Shown: positions 6,953 to 14,909 of the stretch, in pieces
Numbering within the stretch: position 1 is the first letter of the stretch
Layout: every line of letters begins with the position of its first letter
Assembly: GCF_000233455.1 (NCBI RefSeq)
Contig: NZ_JH376420.1
Location: forward strand, 820,941 to 884,940
DNA from: [Clostridium] citroniae WAL-17108
Lineage (GTDB): Bacteria > Bacillota > Clostridia > Lachnospirales > Lachnospiraceae
Direction: 5' to 3'
Length of the DNA: 64,000 bases
The notes under the pieces: model-generated
What the model saw: the letters and a program-made list of their open reading frames with translations, nothing else
Databases searched by the model: none
Told to the model about the DNA's origin: nothing
Program-made: the position numbers and the translations under genes

Positions 6953-8380
6953 ATGAATCAAAACGCAAACCAATATATGGCGGAGGAATCCATCGGAAAA
7001 CTGATGCTCCGCTTCTCCATCCCCTGTATCATGTCGCTGCTGGTATCCGCCCTGTATAACATTGTGGATCAGATCTTCATCGGCCGCGGGGTGGGATTCC
7101 TTGGAAACGGCGCCACCAATGTGGTATTCCCCATCACCATTATCGCTCTTGCCATTTCCCTTCTGGTGGGTGACGGCTGCGCGGCTTACCTGAGCATCTG
7201 CCAGGGGCGCATGGACGCGGAAAATGCCCACAAGAGCGTGGGCAACGCCATCGGACTGATCACCGTGTCGGGAATCCTGCTGACACTGGTGTTCGCTCTG
7301 TTTCGTGACAGTATCCTCACAGGATTCGGGGCAACGGTAAACAATATAGAATATGCCAGGGAATATTTCTCCTGTCTGATCCTGGGTATTCCCTTTTTTA
7401 TGTTTGCCAACTCCATGAATTCCATCATCCGTGCGGACGGCAGCCCGCAGTTTGCCATGGGTTCCACCCTGGTCGGCTGCATCATCAACGTGGTCCTCGA
7501 CCCTGTGGCCATCTTTATCCTGGGATGGGGCATGAAGGGGGCGGCGCTGGCTACCATTGCCGGGCAGATCGTCTCCGCCCTGCTGGCGGTCTACTACCTT
7601 ACCGGGACCAAATCCTTCCGGCTGAAACCCACAAGCTTTTTGCCAAGTGCAGGGATCCTGAAACATATCCTGCCCCTTGGGATCAGCAGCTTTCTCACCC
7701 AGATCTCCATTGTGGTCATCATGGCGGTGATGAACAATGTGCTGGTGCTTTACGGAGCACAGTCAAAATACGGCTCCGACATTCCCCTGACTGTGGTGGG
7801 AATTGTAATGAAGGTGTTTCAGATCGTCATCTCCATTGTGGTGGGGATCGCCGCCGGAGCACAGCCCATTGTGGGATATAACTACGGTGCAGGCCTATGG
7901 CACCGGGTAAAATGCATTTTCCGTACCATGATGATAGCCGAATTCTGTGTAGGGCTTGTCTCCGTGGTATGCTTTGAAGCATTTCCCATACAGATCATCA
8001 GCCTGTTCGGAAGCGAGGATGGTCTTTACAATGAGTTCGCCGTGCTGGCCTTCCGCATTTTCCTCAGCGGAATCGTGCTCTGCTGCCTCCAGAAGGCATG
8101 CAGCATTTTCCTCCAGTCCATCGGCAGACCGGCCCTATCCATGGTGCTGTCCCTGCTCCGGGATTTTATCCTGAGTGTGCCCCTCACCTTGCTTTTGCCA
8201 AAGCTGTTGGGAGTCACGGGAGCGCTTTACTCCGGGCCCATTGCGGATGTGGCGGCATTTGGCGCAGCGGTGCTGATCATGGGCGTTGTGCTTAAAAAGC
8301 TGACGCGGCTGGCTGATGAGAGCGAGGCAGAAAGACACAGAGGAACCAATACCGCTCAGGCAGTACTTTCGGACGTATAA
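6953..8380 (+). CDS. MATE family efflux transporter (second copy)
   Basis: A 475-residue polytopic protein of the MATE family (LVSALYNIVDQIFIGRGVGFLGNGATNVVFP; two related halves of about six spans each). It belongs to the branch with a conserved GRGVG and ATNVV, distinct from the MATE at 2047-3501. I chose ATG 6953 because GGAGG lies 5 bases upstream and homologues begin with the MAEESIGKLMLRFSIP region; the frame is open further upstream, through the leader hairpin. It stands alone, converging on the MarR gene, and its leader may control read-through. Substrate unknown. Confidence 0.92.
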   Translation: MNQNANQYMAEESIGKLMLRFSIPCIMSLLVSALYNIVDQIFIGRGVGFLGNGATNVVFPITIIALAISLLVGDGCAAYLSICQGRMDAENAHKSVGNAIGLITVSGILLTLVFALFRDSILTGFGATVNNIEYAREYFSCLILGIPFFMFANSMNSIIRADGSPQFAMGSTLVGCIINVVLDPVAIFILGWGMKGAALATIAGQIVSALLAVYYLTGTKSFRLKPTSFLPSAGILKHILPLGISSFLTQISIVVIMAVMNNVLVLYGAQSKYGSDIPLTVVGIVMKVFQIVISIVVGIAAGAQPIVGYNYGAGLWHRVKCIFRTMMIAEFCVGLVSVVCFEAFPIQIISLFGSEDGLYNEFAVLAFRIFLSGIVLCCLQKACSIFLQSIGRPALSMVLSLLRDFILSVPLTLLLPKLLGVTGALYSGPIADVAAFGAAVLIMGVVLKKLTRLADESEAERHRGTNTAQAVLSDV

Positions 8381-8443
8381 AAAATATCCTAACTGCGGAT
8401 CAACATAATACGTTTGTTCCGTCTGTTCCAGACAGAGGCCCAT

Positions 8444-9295
8444 CTACCTCCGTCTCCCAAATCTCCTCCTGAACTCGTCCTCATCATTCGCCGGACCACG
8501 CCCAAAGCCTCCGCAAAAGGGTCCCTGGGGTCCTTCTCCATGAAACGGCCCTTCCTGTCTCTCACCCCGGGTTGCCCGTTCTCCCCTCGGGGATCCGTCC
8601 ATTCCCATGCCATGGGCATGATGATGGGAACGTACGCGCTCCCTGGGATTTTGGGCAAGGATATAGTCATGCATTTCCTTCATTCTTTCAAATGTATACT
8701 CCTTTGCGTGCTCCGGATCCAGCTGCCCGATGATGGCCTGTTCCAGGCGCTCCAGGTACTGTTTAAACTGTTCCTTCTCTTCCTCGCTAAAGCAGTCAAA
8801 GAGCCGTTCCGTGTCGCGGTCATCCAACCCTCCGGCCCGGTCCACGGCCTTTTTTCCTTCTTCCGTCAGTACAATATTCATGCTCCGCCTGTCCTGTTCC
8901 GAGGGTACCCGTTTCACATACCCTTTGCTCTCCAGCTTCCGCAGCAGTTCGCTCATGGACTGGGTGCTGATCCCCAAAAGATAGGACAGCTCCCTGTGGC
9001 TGATCTCCGGTTTCAGTTTTAAAATCGCCAGTATCCTCCCCTGTCCCTTATACGGACTTCCCATAGGGCCATTTTCCCGTGCTGCTTCTGTCTGGTAACG
9101 GTGTAAAAGCATACCTATATGAAAGAAATGCTCTGACAGGTGCTTGTTTTCCTGTTCCATGCCGCTGTGAGCGGTGGTGTTCTGGTTCGCATTATCCTGA
9201 TTTCCACCATTCTGTTCCGTATTATTCTGTTCCGTATTATTCTGATTCGCATTGTTCTGTTCCATATTATTTTCCTCCATATTGTTTTTCTCCAT
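8444..9295 (-). CDS. MarR family transcriptional regulator with repeat-rich ends
   Basis: A 283-residue protein. A MarR winged helix occupies about residues 55-195 (GRILAILKLKPEISHRELSY, LGISTQSMSELLRKLESKGYV, RRSMNIVLTEEGKKA). The first 45 residues are an Asn/Glu/Gln-rich run of pentapeptide units coded by seven 15-base DNA repeats; the last 65 are rich in His, Gly, Arg and Pro (HHHAHGMGM... FGRRR) and could bind metal or nucleic acid. The ATG at 9295 has AGGAGG 8 bases upstream. It overlaps the end of the MntR-like gene by 29 bases and probably shares its transcript. MarR proteins are usually 140-160 residues, so this one is about twice as long. Confidence 0.88.
   Translation of the reverse strand: MEKNNMEENNMEQNNANQNNTEQNNTEQNGGNQDNANQNTTAHSGMEQENKHLSEHFFHIGMLLHRYQTEAARENGPMGSPYKGQGRILAILKLKPEISHRELSYLLGISTQSMSELLRKLESKGYVKRVPSEQDRRSMNIVLTEEGKKAVDRAGGLDDRDTERLFDCFSEEEKEQFKQYLERLEQAIIGQLDPEHAKEYTFERMKEMHDYILAQNPRERVRSHHHAHGMGMDGSPRGERATRGERQEGPFHGEGPQGPFCGGFGRGPANDEDEFRRRFGRRR
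9181..9285. repeat. seven 15-base units in the MarR N-terminus
   Basis: Seven successive 15-base units from 9181 to 9285; the two at 9211-9225 and 9226-9240 are identical (TCTGTTCCGTATTAT) and the others differ at a few bases. They encode N/Q/E-rich pentapeptides. The left part also underlies the overlap region next to the MntR-like gene. Confidence 0.85.
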
Positions 9296-9734
9296 ACTGC
9301 GTTCCTCCTCGCTTTTCGCTTTTTTGCCCCGCATCTATTTGTCCTGTATCTTCTCCCTGCCTGTTTTTTGTCTTCTCTCCAACCAGTCCCCCGATACTCA
9401 CCACCGATTCCTGGCTAAGATAATGTTCCACCCTGCACGCATCATGTTCCGCCACTTTCTCCGGAACCCCGATGCTGCACAGAAACTGTTTGACAGTCTC
9501 ATAGGAGTGGTTGATCTTTGCCGCAATATCATACCCGGCTTTTGTCAGGTCCACCTGGTGGTTCTCGTGGACTGTGATCAGATCATCCGCTGCCAGTTTG
9601 CCAAAGGCAATGGATACACTGGGCTTTTTGACCGACAGGACCTCTGCCACATCCGTGGCTCGCACATACCCGTTTTTCTCTTTCAGATGCAGAATCGCCT
9701 TTAAATAGTCTTCTTTTGAAGCAGTGATATTCAT
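9267..9734 (-). CDS. MntR/DtxR family metal-dependent regulator
   Basis: A 155-residue regulator. Residues 1-65 form the DtxR/MntR winged helix (MNITASKEDYLKAILHLKEK, VRATDVAEVLSVKKPSVSIA). The dimer and metal-binding half follows: E8/D9 at the N-terminus, NHSYETV near residue 75 and EHDACRVEHYLS near 98, the layout of Mn/Fe ligands in MntR. After about residue 115 it has a non-conserved polar tail that overlaps the MarR start. It is downstream of a manganese-type CDF exporter, so it likely senses Mn(II) (or Fe(II)) and controls that operon through the palindrome at 10784-10829. Confidence 0.88.
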   Translation of the reverse strand: MNITASKEDYLKAILHLKEKNGYVRATDVAEVLSVKKPSVSIAFGKLAADDLITVHENHQVDLTKAGYDIAAKINHSYETVKQFLCSIGVPEKVAEHDACRVEHYLSQESVVSIGGLVGEKTKNRQGEDTGQIDAGQKSEKRGGTQYGEKQYGGK

Positions 9735-9816
9735 AGCTTACCTCTCCCGCCTGCCATATTAAGGCCTGTCATACCAAGGGCCTGTCATATCAGGGACCGC
9801 TCATATCAGGGACCCC

Positions 9817-10707
9817 TCATACCAGGATCTGTTCCATACTGAGCGAAAATGCCGGGCACAGTCCCAATGCCTTAATATCCTCCGAAATGCTGTCCATGCA
9901 CGTGTTCACCTCCACAGGCGAACAGACCGGATTCACTGTGACCTGAAGGGAAATGATCCTGCTTTCAGGTCCGTAGTCGTGCAGATCCGCCTTTTTCAGG
10001 GTCACCATATCCTTTTTACAATCAAATATTGCCTGGATCTGTGCCATCTGCTGCCCTGAGACCCCTTCTCCAAGGAGCAGTACAAAGTGCTCTGCAAATG
10101 ACTTCAGCCCATCCTTTAAGATCAGCCCGCTGATCACGATCCCCACGACCCCATCCACTGAAAATCCGGACAGGGAATACAGACAAGCCGATCCCACTGT
10201 GAGAAGTGTCATACGGATATCCGCCGCCTCGTTCTGCTCGCAGGCTTTCAGCGCAGATGAATCCAGCTGCTTATTCATATGGCTGGTGTAGAGCGACATG
10301 GCGTACTTTACAAGGATGGAAAGTGCCGACACCCCGTAGACCACGGCCGGAAATGAACGGTCCGGCGGATACAGGATCCACAGGATGGACTCCCGAAGCA
10401 TGGCTGCTCCTGTAAGAATGATGGTGATGGCAATGATAAGCCCCAGGACATATTCACACCTGCCGTGCCCGTATGGATGAAGATAATCTTCCTTCCGTCC
10501 CGACATGTGAAATCCCAGTATCACCAGCAGAGAATTCAGAGAATCCATCAGATTGTCAAAACTTTCCGCCAGGACCGCCACATTCCCGCACAGCGTTCCC
10601 GCCAGATACTTACATACAAACAGTACAACATTCCCGATGGTGGAAAAAAGACCGACTTTAGCGCCCAGGCTTTCCCTGGAAACCGTTTGTGGTATTGTCT
10701 GTTCCAT
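9817..10707 (-). CDS. cation diffusion facilitator, probable manganese exporter (MntE-like)
   Basis: A 296-residue CDF protein: six membrane spans in residues 14-205 and a cytoplasmic C-terminal domain. The site A residues are D51 and D55 (FDNLMDS, span 2) and N159 and D163 (QNEAADI, span 5). The lack of the His found in zinc CDFs, and an Asp/Asn set, is the pattern linked to manganese transport; HPYGHGR (77-83) is the usual CDF motif. I chose ATG 10707, 9 bases after GAGGAG; an upstream TTG would abut that site. The gene heads an operon with MntR-like and MarR regulators, so it probably relieves Mn excess. Confidence 0.88.
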   Translation of the reverse strand: MEQTIPQTVSRESLGAKVGLFSTIGNVVLFVCKYLAGTLCGNVAVLAESFDNLMDSLNSLLVILGFHMSGRKEDYLHPYGHGRCEYVLGLIIAITIILTGAAMLRESILWILYPPDRSFPAVVYGVSALSILVKYAMSLYTSHMNKQLDSSALKACEQNEAADIRMTLLTVGSACLYSLSGFSVDGVVGIVISGLILKDGLKSFAEHFVLLLGEGVSGQQMAQIQAIFDCKKDMVTLKKADLHDYGPESRIISLQVTVNPVCSPVEVNTCMDSISEDIKALGLCPAFSLSMEQILV

Positions 10708-10783
10708 ATTGATCAACTCCTCTCAAACACGGATTGCTGAAGCTTTTTTCATCCATGCTCCGGAATCCGTCCACAAAACGCAA

Positions 10784-10834
10784 AATACATCAGGTACCTG
10801 TCATAAATATAGCAGGTACCTGATGTATTGTCAA
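10784..10834 (-). promoter_or_regulatory. MntE-operon promoter with a doubled palindromic operator
   Basis: Two 17-base arms form a perfect inverted repeat: AATACATCAGGTACCTG (10784-10800) and its complement (10813-10829), 12 bases apart. Each arm ends in the palindrome CAGGTACCTG, so there are two operator-like copies 22 bases apart. The minus strand carries TTGACA (10834-10829), a 17-base spacer and TATATT (10811-10806): one palindrome fills the spacer, the other covers the start site. This fits repression by the metal regulator in the operon. Confidence 0.85.
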
Positions 10835-10877
10835 TATGAACGTACGATTTATTTTTTTAAAAATTATTTTTCCTTCT

Positions 10878-10914
10878 CTCAGCGGACAAGGACGCACGCC
10901 CCTTGGCCGCTGAG
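10878..10914 (-). terminator. weak terminator-like hairpin after the amidase gene
   Basis: Arms CTCAGCGG (10878-10885) and CCGCTGAG (10907-10914) with inner AAGG/CCTT pairs. No T-run follows at once on either strand; on the minus strand ATAATTTTT appears about 12 bases on. It may be a weak terminator or only an mRNA end structure. Confidence 0.35.
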
Positions 10915-10991
10915 GATATATTACAGTGATGTTACACATCATGCATCTGAAAAACAGAATGCTTGCTTATAAAGATAAACCATCTCCTGAT

Positions 10992-12566
10992 TTAATGATC
11001 AAGAGGATCCACCCTCCCCGCTGCAAAGCACTCAAAGGAATACCCCATCTCCAACAATGTTTGATCCTCCCCATATTCCGCCACAAATGTGGCGCCCTGG
11101 GGAGCATTTCCCGTTCCGGTCCCGAACGGTACTGTCAGCTCAGGATAGCCTGCTGCTGCAGGAGCCGTGGTCCCTGAACTGTTTAAAAAGACAAGCCCAT
11201 CCAGGCGGTCCCGGTCAAACACCGCTGACAAGGCATCATCTGCATTCCGTATGGATCCGTTGATCCGGTCCATATCCGCGTTTTCAATCGTTACCGCTTC
11301 CTCCAGCAGATCTTGTCCGTATTTGATATTCCTCTGGGGATTATTCCGGTTAAACACGATCAGTTCTTCCAACGTTTGGATAGGAAAATGATAGGCCTGG
11401 GCATAATCTTCAAAATCCTTTTTAAAAGAAAGCGCAATATGGTGAAAGACAATGATCCCGTTCTCATTTAACTCCGGTTCCACCACATGAACTCCCATAT
11501 CCTGAAGTGTTTTCTTTAACTCATCCAGTTTTTCTTTGTCATTATATTCATATCTTATTAGGCCTATTGTCTTTCCTTTTAAGGCATCCGGCCTATAATC
11601 CGGCGAAACCGGGGTGTTGGCCGCGCCGTTGTACGCGGTCCCCGCATCCTCCACACACTTGGCAAGGATCCCTGGGGTATCGATTTTTTTAATAAGCGGG
11701 AAAATGCCTTCTGACGAGATACTTCCTCTGGAAGGCTTGAACCCTACAACCGAGTTCATGGCAGCCGGAGCTATAACAGAGCCGTCCGTTTCCGTTCCAA
11801 CGGACACCGGAGCCAGATTGCATGTCACCGCAACGGCGCTGCCGCTGCTGGAACCGGAAGCCGACAGCTTTAACGGCCCGAACGGGTTGATCGTCTGCCC
11901 TTTATTGCCGCTGTATCCGGCCGGCATAACGCTGGATACATAACCGGAAAACTCTGACAGATTGTTTTTTCCCAGAATCACCGCCCCGTTTTCTTTTAGG
12001 GTCTTTACCAATTCTGCATCCTCTGAGGGATAATAATCCGAAAAAGCAGCCGTACCTACGGTGGTTGCCATGTCCGAGGCATTCATGTTATCCTTCAGCA
12101 TGACCGGTATTCCGTACATACCACGACCTGCCTTTGGGTTATCCTTTCGCTCCCGGTCCCTTTCCCTGGCATCCTCAATGGCATGGGGATTCACTGAAAT
12201 TACGGAATTATACCCTTTTTCCTTCTGGTCAAGGGTCTGGATCCGATAGAGGCAGATCGCGGTCATTTCTTCATAGCTGATCGTTCCTTTGGCTGCTTCG
12301 TCCTGGATTTCCCGGATGCTTTTTTCAAGAATATATGGTTCCTTTTTCCTGATCTCTTCCATCTTCATCCCGTGGAGCTGTTTTTCAATGGAATCCAGCA
12401 CCCTTTGATTGTTATAAGAGATCCATGCCTCGCCCGGAGGGGCTGCTGCTTTTATATAGATAAGCACTCCTGCCGCCAGAACGATCCCCACACCTGCCGC
12501 AGTGATTCCTATTCTTTTTCTTTTATCCGCACCTTTTTCCGTACTTTTATTTATGCCTTTACTCAT
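10992..12566 (-). CDS. membrane-anchored amidase (amidase signature family)
   Basis: A 524-residue protein. One membrane span or uncleaved signal lies at residues 20-40, placing the enzyme outside the cell. The amidase-signature core follows, with the Ser-cisSer-Lys triad visible as K158 (GIPVMLKDN), S240 (ASGSSSGSAVA) and S263 (GTETDGSVIAPAAM). It should hydrolyse an amide bond of an unknown small substrate. Length and order agree with the family; the secreted anchored form is typical of Gram-positive members. It is not a GatA: no GatB or GatC is near. It stands alone between the MntE operon and the YolD-polymerase pair. Confidence 0.88.
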   Translation of the reverse strand: MSKGINKSTEKGADKRKRIGITAAGVGIVLAAGVLIYIKAAAPPGEAWISYNNQRVLDSIEKQLHGMKMEEIRKKEPYILEKSIREIQDEAAKGTISYEEMTAICLYRIQTLDQKEKGYNSVISVNPHAIEDARERDRERKDNPKAGRGMYGIPVMLKDNMNASDMATTVGTAAFSDYYPSEDAELVKTLKENGAVILGKNNLSEFSGYVSSVMPAGYSGNKGQTINPFGPLKLSASGSSSGSAVAVTCNLAPVSVGTETDGSVIAPAAMNSVVGFKPSRGSISSEGIFPLIKKIDTPGILAKCVEDAGTAYNGAANTPVSPDYRPDALKGKTIGLIRYEYNDKEKLDELKKTLQDMGVHVVEPELNENGIIVFHHIALSFKKDFEDYAQAYHFPIQTLEELIVFNRNNPQRNIKYGQDLLEEAVTIENADMDRINGSIRNADDALSAVFDRDRLDGLVFLNSSGTTAPAAAGYPELTVPFGTGTGNAPQGATFVAEYGEDQTLLEMGYSFECFAAGRVDPLDH

Positions 12567-12741
12567 CTATTTCTCCTGGCAAAGCTGTTATTTTCGGATA
12601 TATCCTTTCACCTAAAACATGGTTTTATTCTTTACCAAACCATGGTTTTATATCCTGTTATTTTACGAATGCCGGTAGCTGCACAGTGCAGCACGGTTAT
12701 TTTTATAATAACACCCGGATTTGACATTCATGTGACAAAAT

Positions 12742-12774
12742 AAAAAGCTCCATGGACCGATTACCGCTCCATGG
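12742..12774 (-). terminator. terminator of the polymerase-YolD operon
   Basis: Two CCATGG boxes (12750-12755, 12769-12774) can pair across a 13-base loop that contains the YolD stop codon, followed on the minus strand by AGCTTTTTATTTT. Confidence 0.5.
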
Positions 12775-13219
12775 GCCAAAATATCTCCCCGTCAATATCC
12801 GCTATATCACTCAGAGGGATCCCGGTCCCATCCCACAGGACAAGGAGGTTTTTATATTCGGATAACTGTTTGATGCTGCCTGTGACCGTGGCATAATGCC
12901 CTCCTTCCTTTTTCTCATCCGGAACAAAATATGTGACTGAAACAGAGGGACGCTCTTTTAACTGCCCCTTCAAACATTCTTTAATGATCAGCAGCTTTTG
13001 GTCCAAAGTCTCCTTTTCATCCTCATTCAGCTCTATTCTTCTGTCCGTCAGCCGCGCCGTCTCTTTTACTGCGGATTCATATCCCGTCAGGGCCGCAAAC
13101 GGGGAAAACTGGGCCGCCCGGTCCGAAACCGCCATCTGAGGCCTTGACAGGGAAACATGGCGGGGCAGGTTGATGATATCATCATAGCGTTGGGGATCAT
13201 CCTCTTCTTTGCGTATCAT
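12761..13219 (-). CDS. YolD-like family protein
   Basis: A 152-residue protein with the YolD-like pattern: an N-terminal YDDIINLPRHVSLSRPQM, then DRAAQFSPFAALTGYESAV, then a C-terminal beta part (GHYATVTGSIKQL, IPLSDIADIDGEIFW). YolD-like proteins commonly accompany Y-family polymerase genes in Firmicutes and mobile elements and are thought to act with them, but the biochemical role is not known. Its ATG overlaps the stop of the polymerase gene by four bases, so the two are made together. Confidence 0.85.
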   Translation of the reverse strand: MIRKEEDDPQRYDDIINLPRHVSLSRPQMAVSDRAAQFSPFAALTGYESAVKETARLTDRRIELNEDEKETLDQKLLIIKECLKGQLKERPSVSVTYFVPDEKKEGGHYATVTGSIKQLSEYKNLLVLWDGTGIPLSDIADIDGEIFWPMER

Positions 13220-14772
13220 GCCTTGTGACCTCCGATCTGCTTGTTGCGCTCCATGGTTGTAGCGCCCTCCTCCAGGTTCATGCCCTTAAGGATCGCATTT
13301 TTCCCAAATTTCTTCTTGATGTCCAGCATTGCTTTCTGCATCCGTTTCTCCCGTTCCTGATCCTGTCGTTCCTGTTCCCTCTGCTTTTCCATTGCCTCAT
13401 AATCCGTAAACAGATCCAGCTGTTCAAATGTCTCCTGTTCCCGGATACCGCTCTCCTCCTCCACATGGGCCGCGGCAACGCTGACCCGGCGGACCAGCAG
13501 GTCCCTGTCCACAATCCGGTCGTACAGCCTCATGGCTGCTTCCATGATCAGCCTGGCGGACGAGGTTTTGCATCCCAGATTCTCTGATCCGTGGGCATGT
13601 CCCGGGATCCGGCGTCCATATCGGTCCGTCACAATGGGTCCCTTATACCGGCTGCGTATCTCCGGCCGGGTTAGATTCTCTATATCATAGCCAACCGTAA
13701 GCACGATCTGGTCCGTCACCATCCCTTTATCCACCAGGTCCAGGGCCAGAAGATCCGTCATTTCCTGGACGATCAGCCTGGCCTTTTCAAATCCGTACGG
13801 GCACAGCAGCACCTGGCCGGAACCCATGCTGCTCTCCTGGGGTTTATATGCCTTGATGTCCGCAATGGTGCACGGTTCCCATCCCCATGCATGGTCAATG
13901 AGAAGCTCTGCATTGATCCCAAACAGCTTGTACAGCAGATCCTCATTATAATAATCCCCCTGTCTGCCCAGGGAACATCTTGCAATATCGCCCATGGTAT
14001 AAAGGCCGTGTTCCTCCAGCTTTTTCGCATATCCCTTTCCCACACGCCAGAAATCCGTAAGGGGCCGGTGGGTCCACAGGATACGCCGGTAGGACAGTTC
14101 ATCCAGTTCAGCGATCCTGACTCCGTTTTCATCCGGCTCAATCCGCTTTGCCACAATATCCATGGCGATCTTACAAAGGTACAGATTCGTCCCAACCCCG
14201 GCCGTGGCCGTGATCCCGGTGGCCTTTAGCACATCCAGGATCATTTTCCTGGCCAGTTCACGTGCCGTGAGGCGGTATGTGCCCAGATAGCTTGTCACAT
14301 CAATGAAAACCTCATCAATAGAATAGACGTGGATGTCCTCCGGGGCAATATAGTTCAGGTAAATGTTGTAGATCTTTGTGCTGTAATCCATATACAGGTT
14401 CATGCGGGGCGGGGCGGCAATATAATCCAGTGATAATGCGGCATCCGCCTTCAGCTCCCTGTCATCCGCAGAACTTCCGGAAAACACATGGTCCGGGGCC
14501 TGTCGCCTCCGTATGGCATTCACTTCCCTTACCTTTTGGACCACCTCAAATAATCTGGCCCGGCCGGGAATCCCATAAGCTTTTAGGGATGGAGAAACCG
14601 CAAGGCAGATGGTCTTCTCCGTTCGGCTGGTATCCGCCACCACCAGATTGGTGGTCAGGGGATCAAGGCCGCGCTCCATACATTCTACCGAAGCGTAGAA
14701 GGTTTTTAGATCAATGGCAATATAGGTTCTGCTCTCCGTCAACTGTATCCACTCCTTTTGTCCGTAAACCAT
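13216..14772 (-). CDS. Y-family DNA polymerase (UmuC/DinB-type, translesion synthesis)
   Basis: A 518-residue polymerase. The palm starts YIAIDLKTFYASVECMERGL (residues 16-35) with catalytic D20; the second acidic pair is VYSIDEVFIDVTSY (about 150), and TGITATAGVGTN (about 180) follows. A helix-hairpin-helix (VGKGYAKKLEEHGLYTMGDI) and a little-finger domain complete it; the C-terminal 70 residues are charged and coiled. It belongs to the Gram-positive UmuC-like branch paired with YolD and would copy past DNA lesions. I did not find a GAAC-N4-GTTC LexA box upstream; the promoter seems to carry an extended -10 TGATATAAT near 14805. Confidence 0.92.
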   Translation of the reverse strand: MVYGQKEWIQLTESRTYIAIDLKTFYASVECMERGLDPLTTNLVVADTSRTEKTICLAVSPSLKAYGIPGRARLFEVVQKVREVNAIRRRQAPDHVFSGSSADDRELKADAALSLDYIAAPPRMNLYMDYSTKIYNIYLNYIAPEDIHVYSIDEVFIDVTSYLGTYRLTARELARKMILDVLKATGITATAGVGTNLYLCKIAMDIVAKRIEPDENGVRIAELDELSYRRILWTHRPLTDFWRVGKGYAKKLEEHGLYTMGDIARCSLGRQGDYYNEDLLYKLFGINAELLIDHAWGWEPCTIADIKAYKPQESSMGSGQVLLCPYGFEKARLIVQEMTDLLALDLVDKGMVTDQIVLTVGYDIENLTRPEIRSRYKGPIVTDRYGRRIPGHAHGSENLGCKTSSARLIMEAAMRLYDRIVDRDLLVRRVSVAAAHVEEESGIREQETFEQLDLFTDYEAMEKQREQERQDQEREKRMQKAMLDIKKKFGKNAILKGMNLEEGATTMERNKQIGGHKA

Positions 14773-14840
14773 AACATCATTTTCACCTCTCGGACAGTAA
14801 TATTATATCATATTATTCCTCTGATTTTGTACAACATGTA

Positions 14841-14890
14841 AAGAAAAGGCCGCCGCCCTCACGATTTTTCAACCGCAAAGGCAGCAGCCT
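14841..14890 (-). terminator. terminator of the molybdenum hydroxylase operon
   Basis: Arms AGGCCGCCGCC (14847-14857) and GGCAGCAGCCT (14880-14890) pair with one mismatch and G-T pairs, followed on the minus strand by TTTTCTTT. Confidence 0.7.
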
Positions 14891-14909
14891 CATTAAAACT
14901 AAAGCAGTC

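Noticed and set aside
9181..9285. Could the repeated 15-base units be a CRISPR array?
   Set aside because: Units are directly adjacent with no spacers, too short, and code in frame for a peptide repeat.
12613..12650. Two copies of a CATGGTTTTAT-like motif upstream of the amidase gene
   Set aside because: Only short AT-rich similarity and a chance-level palindrome AAACCATGGTTT; no regulator adjoins, so I do not call an operator.
14773..14840. LexA/SOS box before the Y-family polymerase
   Set aside because: I looked for GAAC-N4-GTTC; only loosely similar ACATGTTGTACA is present.
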